Shown here one piece after another: positions 35,947 through 50,300 of a stretch of DNA of 64,000 bases. Origin of the DNA: Anisakis pegreffii. Lineage: Eukaryota; Nematoda; Chromadorea; Rhabditida; Anisakidae. The notes under the pieces were generated by a model. It worked only from the letters and a program-made list of their open reading frames with translations, was not told the origin of the DNA and did not search any database. A program made the translations under genes and the position numbers. The stretch lies in contig JAPYMA010001508.1 in assembly GCA_035041965.1 (NCBI GenBank), positions 1 through 64,000 of the forward strand, read 5' to 3'. Positions within the stretch are counted from its first letter, which is position 1; every line of letters begins with the position of its first letter.

Positions 35947-38900
35947 ATGAGCATTCCAACCGATCTGGCAGCAAGCTCTGATTCAGTTAAAAGTGAGTCA
36001 TTTGAGAGTAACCTGTTCCAAAAATAGAGATTCATCACTTCGCGTTGAATCGATGAAACGAAACCTTCGATTTCTTGTTCAACTGGAACAGGAGCAGCGT
36101 TACGGCTAAGATGATGAAAAACTGTGACATTTCATGAATGACACTTCGAGAAAAAGAGAGAAGTTGATTTCTTGATCTCAAATTCGTCATTACGAATTTA
36201 CAGCCGAATTGAGAAAACAGTTCTCGATCGGTTGATTGCTAGTGAAGTTGCTTTTGTTCATTCGGGGCATTTGTGAGAAATTCCATTTCCTTGGCTTTGT
36301 CCAACGATTAATATTGGTCGATTGATACAGTTTACCGGTCTAATTTACTTTCGTACCAATAATATCTACGCTGCTATCAAAGTGCATGTGCTCTGAATAT
36401 GTGCAGTGTATTGCTTTGTTTACACGATTAGAATTTGACACACTGCTGATAATCACTGTTGATCGTATTAAGAAGTGTTTCTAAACATCGTCAACGCTCT
36501 CTTCGTATCAGTTGAATTCCGTTCGTTATCAGTCAGCTAGCAAGCGCAATCGCGAGCGAGAGTGGATATGTCTTTGTCGATACCAGGAGATGAGTCGGAC
36601 GCTAAAGTTGTCACGTCGAGTGCATCGAATATGGATTTGACCGGTAAATATTCTCTCATTGTGAGCACTTCTAACATTAAAATCATGCAATTTGTCAAGC
36701 AACAGTCCCAATCTCCACTGAAACTGTAAACGTTATCGAGAAACAATGTTATCACTGTTCCACGTTTCATTGTAAATAATCAACATCCTCCTAAATGTAC
36801 AAATTGAATGTCAGTGATTATGCATAGAATAAACTGAATAAACAAAACGTCAGAATATGATACGATTAAGGTATGACTCAAAAGGAAGAAGTGAAGCGTC
36901 ATGCATAAAATAATTAAAATAAGACATATTTAGTGCGTTTTTAGTTCGTAAGGCATTATCGATAGGTGCGAAACTTACTATAGGAAATGCGGACTTTGTT
37001 CTTACGATTTCTGAACGAATCATAAATCATAAACCAATTAGAACCTGTATGATTGATCCATTATGAATTATCATGTATTCTCGCACAATTGATCAAGGTC
37101 AATTCATATTACGGCGTTTTACGTCAACTCATTTGATGTTTAGACGACAAACGAATACTTTCAAACAATCCGCGTCACTTTACTCTAACGTAATTTCAAA
37201 AAATTCTTCATAGAATTCAATTGTTCAACGAAGACTACTTCAGATTCGGCTGATGCAGACAGTGGAATATTCCTGCACAATAAGCATCTATCCTCGATCA
37301 GTTACGGCTTTGCAAGCTCATCCAATTACACTCATCGTAATGCATTGTCAGCATGTTCTGAAGGCACAGTGCTTTCCACTGATGAAGAGAATACCCAGCA
37401 GCAAGGTAATTCGAAATTCATTCTGCAACTACATCATATATTCAGTAGTCTGACTCGAGGACTCAATTGAATATGTTTGCTCGCACAATAACGATACTTG
37501 ATAACGGATATTGGCGGTGATGTCTTGGCTCTTTGAACAGTGACAAATTGTTTAAATGCCTAAGTGCGATACTCACTATAAGAAAAATGTATCCCATGAA
37601 TATGACTGAATATGTGAAATTACAAAGTTTCACTATCTGTATAGCTGAATACCGATTTGATAGCGATCCTCTTCAATCTCAGCACGGCAAGTGTTCAGTC
37701 GAATGAATTTAAACATTTGTTGATTAAAGTCGCAATGGAGAAGTTGAACTTTTAGTTTTCAAGAAAGTAATGAAATGATTCGAGAAATTAATTACCTGAG
37801 TGGCACAGAAATGAGTTCGAATGTTGGCAACTAAGGTGGATGTCTTCAGTCGTTAGCGAATTTTATGAGCATTATTTACGATCGCATTTAGACTATTGGT
37901 TGCTGAAAACATTCAACTAATAATTCATTTCATGTACTTAGGTAGGGTTTTTTCCTAGCCTTCGAACACATACGATAGCAGTAGATTTCAAATGGCATTC
38001 GGTTATTTATTGATTGAAGCGAATCGATTCGTACTTCTGAGTCCCTTCAGTGAATTTATTTTCCGTCCTAATTTCGAAAAAAAAAATTGTTGTGATAAAT
38101 TTTGGAATTCATCGCAACTATCAGATTGTTACGTTCAAGTGGAAGAAATATTTAATTTCATAGTGTCCTTTTCGAAATATTAACAGATTCACGTGAGTTG
38201 CTGCAATTCTTGAGCATGCACAATTGTATTTAGGTGTTTGTGGGTGTAACAAATTGAGTCTCTCGCTCGTTAAATTATGATTCACTCCTTGAATTGTCGA
38301 TAAATTATGATTTGATCGTTCAAGGAAGTAATGAAAGCGATTTCTCAACAAAAAAAAATCACACTTTCTTGATTTCGTTTCAGATGACGATTGTGAAGAA
38401 GAGAATGAAGTTGATGAAACGTCACAACTGATGTTCATTGCAAGCTCAGCGAAGTTCTTGTTGCCGAAGGATTGTAAGAAGCTGCACGGAGCATCAGCCG
38501 ATAAATTCATCGAGAGTCTACCATCGAAACATTTCGAACGTTTGAAAAAGTTTATCGAAACAAGTGAGCCTAAAGACGATGAACACTACGTGTGGATTCG
38601 TGACAATACAACAGCACAGGTTATTATATCTTTGCTAAGAATCTCATCGAGCACTCCTCACTCGTGCATAAGAAAGCATCCGTTTGAATGATCTCATTCA
38701 TACAATAAATGAGATCGGTCAAATGGATTGTGATTATTGATAAATGTTATGATTGGTACTACTGCTGCTGTTATTACTGCTACTCGTTGCACTGCACGGA
38801 GCAGTGGTTTTATTCCGCGATCATTATGTGTATATCTGTTACGTATAACACTGAAACAGTTTCATAGCTGAAAAACGCTTGGTTTTTAGCATAATTGCTG

Positions 38901-39800
38901 ATTTTCACCCTTCCCACCCACCCCATATCATTTCTGATCCAACCTCTTTGAGTTGTTAGCACAAGGAGTAATGGGGTATCTTAAAAGCGTAGAAAAATCA
39001 CTATCCATTGAATATGTTGAGAAGCGTCGTCGAAAATTTCCTTAACGGTAAAAGTTTTGACGAGTTTAACTCGAAAAAATCGCTTAACTGAAAAATTGTC
39101 GTCAGATTAATTGGAAAAAGCATTGATGAAAATTTGCTTGACTGCGAGAATACCGACAAAATAGTGAGTGTGGTTGCACTCGAGTTGGAGCTGAAACGTT
39201 GGCAATTCAAAGTGCCTGAAATGATCCGAGGATAAAATGATCCCTAACTGACCAGTAGCTTCATCATGACCCCCAGGGGGATATTCGAATGAATAACCCG
39301 CTGTTCAACATGAGAAAGTGTGTCGACTATGTGGGAAACTGAGAAAGTTTTCCACCTAACGAAATTCGAGACTTTTCCGCATACTGAGTCAACAACAATT
39401 CTTATGGTACTCCAAATATCAATTCCAGTATATCTTTCCAGCGACGTTTGTTTAAAAGTCTTGCTGATTCCAGGTGACAGTGCTGAGCCTGCAAACACTC
39501 CTGAATCACATCAAGAATCCATCGATCGTGAAACGTGTCAAGTGGCGTCACCTGTCCTTCGATCGTATCACCGTGTATCGCTATAGTGTTGCAAGCATTG
39601 TTTCCGCAAAACAACCGAATACGTTCCTGTATTTCATTCGTAATCATCAACGATATCTAATCATTATTTTATGGATCACTATTGTTTTATTACTGGGTGC
39701 ATCGATCCTTCTCGGATCATTGTATTCATCCAATGTACAGCAATCCAATACCACGCAAACAAGTCCGCTGAATTATTCACGTTATTTCAATCGTTATTGA
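35947..39800 (+). CDS. Unrecognised single-pass membrane protein, 4 exons
   Basis: Exons 35947-35992, 37244-37405, 38384-38619 and 39474-39800 join in phases 1, 1 and 0 to give 256 residues. There is no signal peptide. Residues 1-95 are Ser/Asp/Glu-rich and look disordered (SADADSGIF, STDEENTQQQ, DDDCEEENEVDE). Residues ~95-205 look folded, with many basic residues (KFLLPKDCKKLHG, HFERLKKFIE, YVWIRDNT, HIKNPSIVKRVKWRHLSFDR). One membrane helix lies at ~209-231 (YLIIILWITIVLLLGASILL). The 25-residue C-tail has sequons NTT and NYS, so the likely topology is cytosolic N-terminus and lumenal or extracellular tail (type II). I do not recognise the family. An alternative first exon exists at 36568-36643. 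Poly(A) signal at 39837. An extra exon within the 854 bp last intron cannot be excluded. Confidence 0.75.
36568..36643 (+). CDS. Alternative first exon of the membrane-protein gene
   Basis: ATG at 36568 opens 25 codons (MSLSIPGDESDAKVVTSSAS then NMDLT) ending TTGACCG|GTAAAT in phase 1, the same phase as the first exon at 35947. Both therefore splice in frame to 37244. It would give a 266-residue isoform with a different acidic N-terminus and imply two promoters about 600 bp apart. The two N-termini share an Met-Ser start, an IP dipeptide and Ser/Asp richness, suggesting exon duplication. Confidence 0.65.
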
Positions 39801-39836
39801 CTGGATTGAGCAAATCGTTTGTGCTAGTCACTGATG

Positions 39837-39842
39837 AATAAA
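39837..39842 (+). terminator. Poly(A) signal of the membrane-protein gene
   Basis: AATAAA 37 nt after the stop codon at 39800. Confidence 0.65.
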
Positions 39843-40759
39843 TTTTATACGTCCATCGCTGCAATTTCTGCCGGACTGAAATCTACAATGAAGTTTTTCG
39901 AAACATCCGCAATGTTTTATAATTAAATGACACAGTCGACTGTGATGATTACAACCTTAAGTAACCGATAACGATTTGCTCAGTGAAAAATTGTGTGCTT
40001 ATACCGGTGTTCTTGTGATGTTGTTCTTGTACGGCTGTATAAATGTTTCTATTTTCGTTTTTTGTTTCCGAACAATGCGAAATCGTTGTGTAGTGATGGA
40101 TATGAGTGAGCTGATAAGTTTATTTCAAGTTCAAGAGATGACTTCAAACAACAACAGTCGAACTGATCAAACTATAGGCTGTTCGATAGAGCAGACAAAT
40201 AATGAATGCATGGAAATTTCTTGATTTGCACGTTAACCATCAAAGAATGAACGCTACTAGACCGATAAAATGGCGTGGTAAACATGACTTCTCAGTAATT
40301 TAAAGGCACATAAACTGCAGACACGTCATAATGATTGGAGAAGCAATGACCACTTAACCGTAAGAAGTGCTTCTGTTACTTTTAATGAGGGTATCAGTCT
40401 CATATGACAAACGCACTTACCACGTTTCATTACCTACATAAGCAATTTTGTTCAGGATATCAACAAATCAAGGTTAGCTTAATGATGTAATGGCTAGAAA
40501 TTGAGGTTAAAGTACAACGTGATTTCAAGAATGCCAGATACTTTATAGCTTGCATTACGCATTATTTGAACGATCTCATTTCATACAAAACGCTCATTTA
40601 GCTGCCCATTGAATCATTTATTTAATGCGTTTCAATTGAAGCATGAATTATCTATCAATTGAAAGCATTAAAACCTTTTGGCTGCAAAGAATATGTTCTC
40701 TCCGAACGTGTGAAGAAAACTGAATGTTGTGATTTTAAGCAGATCTGAGGATATAAGTG
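39843..40759. other. Intergenic, no firm gene
   Basis: A plus-strand frame at 39976-40224 has a hydrophobic segment (GVLVMLFLYGCINVSIFVF), but has no ATG near its start and no splice support. Probably not coding. Confidence 0.35.
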
Positions 40760-41356
40760 ACTTGTAAAAGGTATCTCGATATTCTCACGGTAGTGCGTCG
40801 TTGATCAACTCGGGGATCGAACGTAAATAAATTGGTAGTGTGATGAATTTGCCCAGTAGAATTACATAAGTCTGATTTTAGGTGCATAAACATCATCCGT
40901 CGACAACAAATATTCTTTCATAATAGGTAAGATTCTGTTCGATCTAATGGTGCTACGAAAACCATTTAGTATCGAATAGACCTGAGCATACAGATTGATT
41001 TAGAGGATTTGGTGGTGTAATGCAACCATCCAGCTAAATGAAATGTCTTTAGAAACTCTGCTGTAATAGCGGAAACAAACGTTATCCGTCGACAAAATAT
41101 AAACTGTTCCATGAGCAAAGAATCTGAGCTTATCGTCGATTAAGGAAATCTTCATGGTTCCGTGTAAACCTGAAGATTCAGGTATCTTGAAAATGGTAAA
41201 CCTAATTTTCTCGTAATAATGCATAATTGATCACCATAAGATCAAATTCGGCATCATTATAAAATCGCTGGAGTAGTTTGACATATGCTCGGAGAATTAG
41301 TTATATTTCCCTAACATTGAGAAAGATCTCAACTTTGGGAAAAAAAGATCGCACTA
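40760..41356 (+). repeat. Degenerate copies of the 242 bp satellite, left flank
   Basis: At least two diverged units precede the array. They keep the order GTTGATCAAC..., CATCCGTCGACAACA, AGATTCTGTTCGATCTAATG, AAAACCAT, and then ATCCGTCGACAAAATATAAA, AAGAATCTGAGC, GTAAACCTGAAGATTC, GGTATCTTGAAAATGGTAAA. Spacing varies (about 190 and 289 bp between the GTCGACA cores). They look like ancient copies that escaped homogenisation. Confidence 0.75.
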
Positions 41357-44300
41357 TCTCCTCAAATAAGCAAAATCGCTCGACAACATATATGCATTTC
41401 TGAAAGCAGAGAATCTGGGGAATCTAATGATGTCAAAAAATTGCCATGTTACTGGGCAAACCTGAGGACTCGGTTAGTTTGAAGATGGTCACCCTAATGA
41501 CACTATAGTAATGTAAGCATGCATTGATCAACAGTGATACATTGTATTGAAACGAACGCCGAGCTACTTAAGATACGTTCAGAAAATTGGCTATATCTCC
41601 TCAAATAAGCAAAATCGCTCGACAACATATATGCATTTCTGAAAGCAGAGAATCTGGGGAATCTAATGATGTCAAAAAATTGCCATGTTACTGGGCAAAC
41701 CTGAGGACTCGGTTAGTTTGAAGATGGTCACCCTAATGACACTATAGTAATGTAAGCATGCATTGATCAACAGTGATACATTGTATTGAAACGAACGCCG
41801 CCGAGCTACTTAAGATACGTTCAGAAAATTGGCTATATCTCCTCAAATAAGCAAAATCGCTCGACAACATATATGCATTTCTGAAAGCAGAGAATCTGGG
41901 GAATCTAATGATGTCAAAAAATTGCCATGTTACTGGGCAAACCTGAGGACTCGGTTAGTTTGAAGATGGTCACCCTAATGACACTATAGTAATGTAAGCA
42001 TGCATTGATCAACAGTGATACATTGTATTGAAACGAACGCCGCCGAGCTACTTAAGATACGTTCAGAAAATTGGCTATATCTCCTCAAATAAGCAAAATC
42101 GCTCGACAACATATATGCATTTCTGAAAGCAGAGAATCTGGGGAATCTAATGATGTCAAAAAATTGCCATGTTACTGGGCAAACCTGAGGACTCGGTTAG
42201 TTTGAAGATGGTCACCCTAATGACACTATAGTAATGTAAGCATGCATTGATCAACAGTGATACATTGTATTGAAACGAACGCCGCCGAGCTACTTAAGAT
42301 ACGTTCAGAAAATTGGCTATATCTCCTCAAATAAGCAAAATCGCTCGACAACATATATGCATTTCTGAAAGCAGAGAATCTGGGGAATCTAATGATGTCA
42401 AAAAATTGCCATGTTACTGGGCAAACCTGAGGACTCGGTTAGTTTGAAGATGGTCACCCTAATGACACTATAGTAATGTAAGCATGCATTGATCAACAGT
42501 GATACATTGTATTGAAACGAACGCCGCCGAGCTACTTAAGATACGTTCAGAAAATTGGCTATATCTCCTCAAATAAGCAAAATCGCTCGACAACATATAT
42601 GCATTTCTGAAAGCAGAGAATCTGGGGAATCTAATGATGTCAAAAAATTGCCATGTTACTGGGCAAACCTGAGGACTCGGTTAGTTTGAAGATGGTCACC
42701 CTAATGACACTATAGTAATGTAAGCATGCATTGATCAACAGTGATACATTGTATTGAAACGAACGCCGCCGAGCTACTTAAGATACGTTCAGAAAATTGG
42801 CTATATCTCCTCAAATAAGCAAAATCGCTCGACAACATATATGCATTTCTGAAAGCAGAGAATCTGGGGAATCTAATGATGTCAAAAAATTGCCATGTTA
42901 CTGGGCAAACCTGAGGACTCGGTTAGTTTGAAGATGGTCACCCTAATGACACTATAGTAATGTAAGCATGCATTGATCAACAGTGATACATTGTATTGAA
43001 ACGAACGCCGCCGAGCTACTTAAGATACGTTCAGAAAATTGGCTATATCTCCTCAAATAAGCAAAATCGCTCGACAACATATATGCATTTCTGAAAGCAG
43101 AGAATCTGGGGAATCTAATGATGTCAAAAAATTGCCATGTTACTGGGCAAACCTGAGGACTCGGTTAGTTTGAAGATGGTCACCCTAATGACACTATAGT
43201 AATGTAAGCATGCATTGATCAACAGTGATACATTGTATTGAAACGAACGCCGCCGAGCTACTTAAGATACGTTCAGAAAATTGGCTATATCTCCTCAAAT
43301 AAGCAAAATCGCTCGACAACATATATGCATTTCTGAAAGCAGAGAATCTGGGGAATCTAATGATGTCAAAAAATTGCCATGTTACTGGGCAAACCTGAGG
43401 ACTCGGTTAGTTTGAAGATGGTCACCCTAATGACACTATAGTAATGTAAGCATGCATTGATCAACAGTGATACATTGTATTGAAACGAACGCCGCCGAGC
43501 TACTTAAGATACGTTCAGAAAATTGGCTATATCTCCTCAAATAAGCAAAATCGCTCGACAACATATATGCATTTCTGAAAGCAGAGAATCTGGGGAATCT
43601 AATGATGTCAAAAAATTGCCATGTTACTGGGCAAACCTGAGGACTCGGTTAGTTTGAAGATGGTCACCCTAATGACACTATAGTAATGTAAGCATGCATT
43701 GATCAACAGTGATACATTGTATTGAAACGAACGCCGCCGAGCTACTTAAGATACGTTCAGAAAATTGGCTATATCTCCTCAAATAAGCAAAATCGCTCGA
43801 CAACATATATGCATTTCTGAAAGCAGAGAATCTGGGGAATCTAATGATGTCAAAAAATTGCCATGTTACTGGGCAAACCTGAGGACTCGGTTAGTTTGAA
43901 GATGGTCACCCTAATGACACTATAGTAATGTAAGCATGCATTGATCAACAGTGATACATTGTATTGAAACGAACGCCGCCGAGCTACTTAAGATACGTTC
44001 AGAAAATTGGCTATATCTCCTCAAATAAGCAAAATCGCTCGACAACATATATGCATTTCTGAAAGCAGAGAATCTGGGGAATCTAATGATGTCAAAAAAT
44101 TGCCATGTTACTGGGCAAACCTGAGGACTCGGTTAGTTTGAAGATGGTCACCCTAATGACACTATAGTAATGTAAGCATGCATTGATCAACAGTGATACA
44201 TTGTATTGAAACGAACGCCGCCGAGCTACTTAAGATACGTTCAGAAAATTGGCTATATCTCCTCAAATAAGCAAAATCGCTCGACAACATATATGCATTT

Positions 44301-47300
44301 CTGAAAGCAGAGAATCTGGGGAATCTAATGATGTCAAAAAATTGCCATGTTACTGGGCAAACCTGAGGACTCGGTTAGTTTGAAGATGGTCACCCTAATG
44401 ACACTATAGTAATGTAAGCATGCATTGATCAACAGTGATACATTGTATTGAAACGAACGCCGCCGAGCTACTTAAGATACGTTCAGAAAATTGGCTATAT
44501 CTCCTCAAATAAGCAAAATCGCTCGACAACATATATGCATTTCTGAAAGCAGAGAATCTGGGGAATCTAATGATGTCAAAAAATTGCCATGTTACTGGGC
44601 AAACCTGAGGACTCGGTTAGTTTGAAGATGGTCACCCTAATGACACTATAGTAATGTAAGCATGCATTGATCAACAGTGATACATTGTATTGAAACGAAC
44701 GCCGCCGAGCTACTTAAGATACGTTCAGAAAATTGGCTATATCTCCTCAAATAAGCAAAATCGCTCGACAACATATATGCATTTCTGAAAGCAGAGAATC
44801 TGGGGAATCTAATGATGTCAAAAAATTGCCATGTTACTGGGCAAACCTGAGGACTCGGTTAGTTTGAAGATGGTCACCCTAATGACACTATAGTAATGTA
44901 AGCATGCATTGATCAACAGTGATACATTGTATTGAAACGAACGCCGCCGAGCTACTTAAGATACGTTCAGAAAATTGGCTATATCTCCTCAAATAAGCAA
45001 AATCGCTCGACAACATATATGCATTTCTGAAAGCAGAGAATCTGGGGAATCTAATGATGTCAAAAAATTGCCATGTTACTGGGCAAACCTGAGGACTCGG
45101 TTAGTTTGAAGATGGTCACCCTAATGACACTATAGTAATGTAAGCATGCATTGATCAACAGTGATACATTGTATTGAAACGAACGCCGCCGAGCTACTTA
45201 AGATACGTTCAGAAAATTGGCTATATCTCCTCAAATAAGCAAAATCGCTCGACAACATATATGCATTTCTGAAAGCAGAGAATCTGGGGAATCTAATGAT
45301 GTCAAAAAATTGCCATGTTACTGGGCAAACCTGAGGACTCGGTTAGTTTGAAGATGGTCACCCTAATGACACTATAGTAATGTAAGCATGCATTGATCAA
45401 CAGTGATACATTGTATTGAAACGAACGCCGCCGAGCTACTTAAGATACGTTCAGAAAATTGGCTATATCTCCTCAAATAAGCAAAATCGCTCGACAACAT
45501 ATATGCATTTCTGAAAGCAGAGAATCTGGGGAATCTAATGATGTCAAAAAATTGCCATGTTACTGGGCAAACCTGAGGACTCGGTTAGTTTGAAGATGGT
45601 CACCCTAATGACACTATAGTAATGTAAGCATGCATTGATCAACAGTGATACATTGTATTGAAACGAACGCCGCCGAGCTACTTAAGATACGTTCAGAAAA
45701 TTGGCTATATCTCCTCAAATAAGCAAAATCGCTCGACAACATATATGCATTTCTGAAAGCAGAGAATCTGGGGAATCTAATGATGTCAAAAAATTGCCAT
45801 GTTACTGGGCAAACCTGAGGACTCGGTTAGTTTGAAGATGGTCACCCTAATGACACTATAGTAATGTAAGCATGCATTGATCAACAGTGATACATTGTAT
45901 TGAAACGAACGCCGCCGAGCTACTTAAGATACGTTCAGAAAATTGGCTATATCTCCTCAAATAAGCAAAATCGCTCGACAACATATATGCATTTCTGAAA
46001 GCAGAGAATCTGGGGAATCTAATGATGTCAAAAAATTGCCATGTTACTGGGCAAACCTGAGGACTCGGTTAGTTTGAAGATGGTCACCCTAATGACACTA
46101 TAGTAATGTAAGCATGCATTGATCAACAGTGATACATTGTATTGAAACGAACGCCGCCGAGCTACTTAAGATACGTTCAGAAAATTGGCTATATCTCCTC
46201 AAATAAGCAAAATCGCTCGACAACATATATGCATTTCTGAAAGCAGAGAATCTGGGGAATCTAATGATGTCAAAAAATTGCCATGTTACTGGGCAAACCT
46301 GAGGACTCGGTTAGTTTGAAGATGGTCACCCTAATGACACTATAGTAATGTAAGCATGCATTGATCAACAGTGATACATTGTATTGAAACGAACGCCGCC
46401 GAGCTACTTAAGATACGTTCAGAAAATTGGCTATATCTCCTCAAATAAGCAAAATCGCTCGACAACATATATGCATTTCTGAAAGCAGAGAATCTGGGGA
46501 ATCTAATGATGTCAAAAAATTGCCATGTTACTGGGCAAACCTGAGGACTCGGTTAGTTTGAAGATGGTCACCCTAATGACACTATAGTAATGTAAGCATG
46601 CATTGATCAACAGTGATACATTGTATTGAAACGAACGCCGCCGAGCTACTTAAGATACGTTCAGAAAATTGGCTATATCTCCTCAAATAAGCAAAATCGC
46701 TCGACAACATATATGCATTTCTGAAAGCAGAGAATCTGGGGAATCTAATGATGTCAAAAAATTGCCATGTTACTGGGCAAACCTGAGGACTCGGTTAGTT
46801 TGAAGATGGTCACCCTAATGACACTATAGTAATGTAAGCATGCATTGATCAACAGTGATACATTGTATTGAAACGAACGCCGCCGAGCTACTTAAGATAC
46901 GTTCAGAAAATTGGCTATATCTCCTCAAATAAGCAAAATCGCTCGACAACATATATGCATTTCTGAAAGCAGAGAATCTGGGGAATCTAATGATGTCAAA
47001 AAATTGCCATGTTACTGGGCAAACCTGAGGACTCGGTTAGTTTGAAGATGGTCACCCTAATGACACTATAGTAATGTAAGCATGCATTGATCAACAGTGA
47101 TACATTGTATTGAAACGAACGCCGCCGAGCTACTTAAGATACGTTCAGAAAATTGGCTATATCTCCTCAAATAAGCAAAATCGCTCGACAACATATATGC
47201 ATTTCTGAAAGCAGAGAATCTGGGGAATCTAATGATGTCAAAAAATTGCCATGTTACTGGGCAAACCTGAGGACTCGGTTAGTTTGAAGATGGTCACCCT

Positions 47301-50300
47301 AATGACACTATAGTAATGTAAGCATGCATTGATCAACAGTGATACATTGTATTGAAACGAACGCCGCCGAGCTACTTAAGATACGTTCAGAAAATTGGCT
47401 ATATCTCCTCAAATAAGCAAAATCGCTCGACAACATATATGCATTTCTGAAAGCAGAGAATCTGGGGAATCTAATGATGTCAAAAAATTGCCATGTTACT
47501 GGGCAAACCTGAGGACTCGGTTAGTTTGAAGATGGTCACCCTAATGACACTATAGTAATGTAAGCATGCATTGATCAACAGTGATACATTGTATTGAAAC
47601 GAACGCCGCCGAGCTACTTAAGATACGTTCAGAAAATTGGCTATATCTCCTCAAATAAGCAAAATCGCTCGACAACATATATGCATTTCTGAAAGCAGAG
47701 AATCTGGGGAATCTAATGATGTCAAAAAATTGCCATGTTACTGGGCAAACCTGAGGACTCGGTTAGTTTGAAGATGGTCACCCTAATGACACTATAGTAA
47801 TGTAAGCATGCATTGATCAACAGTGATACATTGTATTGAAACGAACGCCGCCGAGCTACTTAAGATACGTTCAGAAAATTGGCTATATCTCCTCAAATAA
47901 GCAAAATCGCTCGACAACATATATGCATTTCTGAAAGCAGAGAATCTGGGGAATCTAATGATGTCAAAAAATTGCCATGTTACTGGGCAAACCTGAGGAC
48001 TCGGTTAGTTTGAAGATGGTCACCCTAATGACACTATAGTAATGTAAGCATGCATTGATCAACAGTGATACATTGTATTGAAACGAACGCCGCCGAGCTA
48101 CTTAAGATACGTTCAGAAAATTGGCTATATCTCCTCAAATAAGCAAAATCGCTCGACAACATATATGCATTTCTGAAAGCAGAGAATCTGGGGAATCTAA
48201 TGATGTCAAAAAATTGCCATGTTACTGGGCAAACCTGAGGACTCGGTTAGTTTGAAGATGGTCACCCTAATGACACTATAGTAATGTAAGCATGCATTGA
48301 TCAACAGTGATACATTGTATTGAAACGAACGCCGCCGAGCTACTTAAGATACGTTCAGAAAATTGGCTATATCTCCTCAAATAAGCAAAATCGCTCGACA
48401 ACATATATGCATTTCTGAAAGCAGAGAATCTGGGGAATCTAATGATGTCAAAAAATTGCCATGTTACTGGGCAAACCTGAGGACTCGGTTAGTTTGAAGA
48501 TGGTCACCCTAATGACACTATAGTAATGTAAGCATGCATTGATCAACAGTGATACATTGTATTGAAACGAACGCCGCCGAGCTACTTAAGATACGTTCAG
48601 AAAATTGGCTATATCTCCTCAAATAAGCAAAATCGCTCGACAACATATATGCATTTCTGAAAGCAGAGAATCTGGGGAATCTAATGATGTCAAAAAATTG
48701 CCATGTTACTGGGCAAACCTGAGGACTCGGTTAGTTTGAAGATGGTCACCCTAATGACACTATAGTAATGTAAGCATGCATTGATCAACAGTGATACATT
48801 GTATTGAAACGAACGCCGCCGAGCTACTTAAGATACGTTCAGAAAATTGGCTATATCTCCTCAAATAAGCAAAATCGCTCGACAACATATATGCATTTCT
48901 GAAAGCAGAGAATCTGGGGAATCTAATGATGTCAAAAAATTGCCATGTTACTGGGCAAACCTGAGGACTCGGTTAGTTTGAAGATGGTCACCCTAATGAC
49001 ACTATAGTAATGTAAGCATGCATTGATCAACAGTGATACATTGTATTGAAACGAACGCCGCCGAGCTACTTAAGATACGTTCAGAAAATTGGCTATATCT
49101 CCTCAAATAAGCAAAATCGCTCGACAACATATATGCATTTCTGAAAGCAGAGAATCTGGGGAATCTAATGATGTCAAAAAATTGCCATGTTACTGGGCAA
49201 ACCTGAGGACTCGGTTAGTTTGAAGATGGTCACCCTAATGACACTATAGTAATGTAAGCATGCATTGATCAACAGTGATACATTGTATTGAAACGAACGC
49301 CGCCGAGCTACTTAAGATACGTTCAGAAAATTGGCTATATCTCCTCAAATAAGCAAAATCGCTCGACAACATATATGCATTTCTGAAAGCAGAGAATCTG
49401 GGGAATCTAATGATGTCAAAAAATTGCCATGTTACTGGGCAAACCTGAGGACTCGGTTAGTTTGAAGATGGTCACCCTAATGACACTATAGTAATGTAAG
49501 CATGCATTGATCAACAGTGATACATTGTATTGAAACGAACGCCGCCGAGCTACTTAAGATACGTTCAGAAAATTGGCTATATCTCCTCAAATAAGCAAAA
49601 TCGCTCGACAACATATATGCATTTCTGAAAGCAGAGAATCTGGGGAATCTAATGATGTCAAAAAATTGCCATGTTACTGGGCAAACCTGAGGACTCGGTT
49701 AGTTTGAAGATGGTCACCCTAATGACACTATAGTAATGTAAGCATGCATTGATCAACAGTGATACATTGTATTGAAACGAACGCCGCCGAGCTACTTAAG
49801 ATACGTTCAGAAAATTGGCTATATCTCCTCAAATAAGCAAAATCGCTCGACAACATATATGCATTTCTGAAAGCAGAGAATCTGGGGAATCTAATGATGT
49901 CAAAAAATTGCCATGTTACTGGGCAAACCTGAGGACTCGGTTAGTTTGAAGATGGTCACCCTAATGACACTATAGTAATGTAAGCATGCATTGATCAACA
50001 GTGATACATTGTATTGAAACGAACGCCGCCGAGCTACTTAAGATACGTTCAGAAAATTGGCTATATCTCCTCAAATAAGCAAAATCGCTCGACAACATAT
50101 ATGCATTTCTGAAAGCAGAGAATCTGGGGAATCTAATGATGTCAAAAAATTGCCATGTTACTGGGCAAACCTGAGGACTCGGTTAGTTTGAAGATGGTCA
50201 CCCTAATGACACTATAGTAATGTAAGCATGCATTGATCAACAGTGATACATTGTATTGAAACGAACGCCGCCGAGCTACTTAAGATACGTTCAGAAAATT

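Noticed and set aside
38121..38510. Minus-strand 129-codon frame
   Set aside because: It covers the complement of exon 3 of the membrane-protein gene, whose plus-strand frame has correct acceptor, donor and phase.
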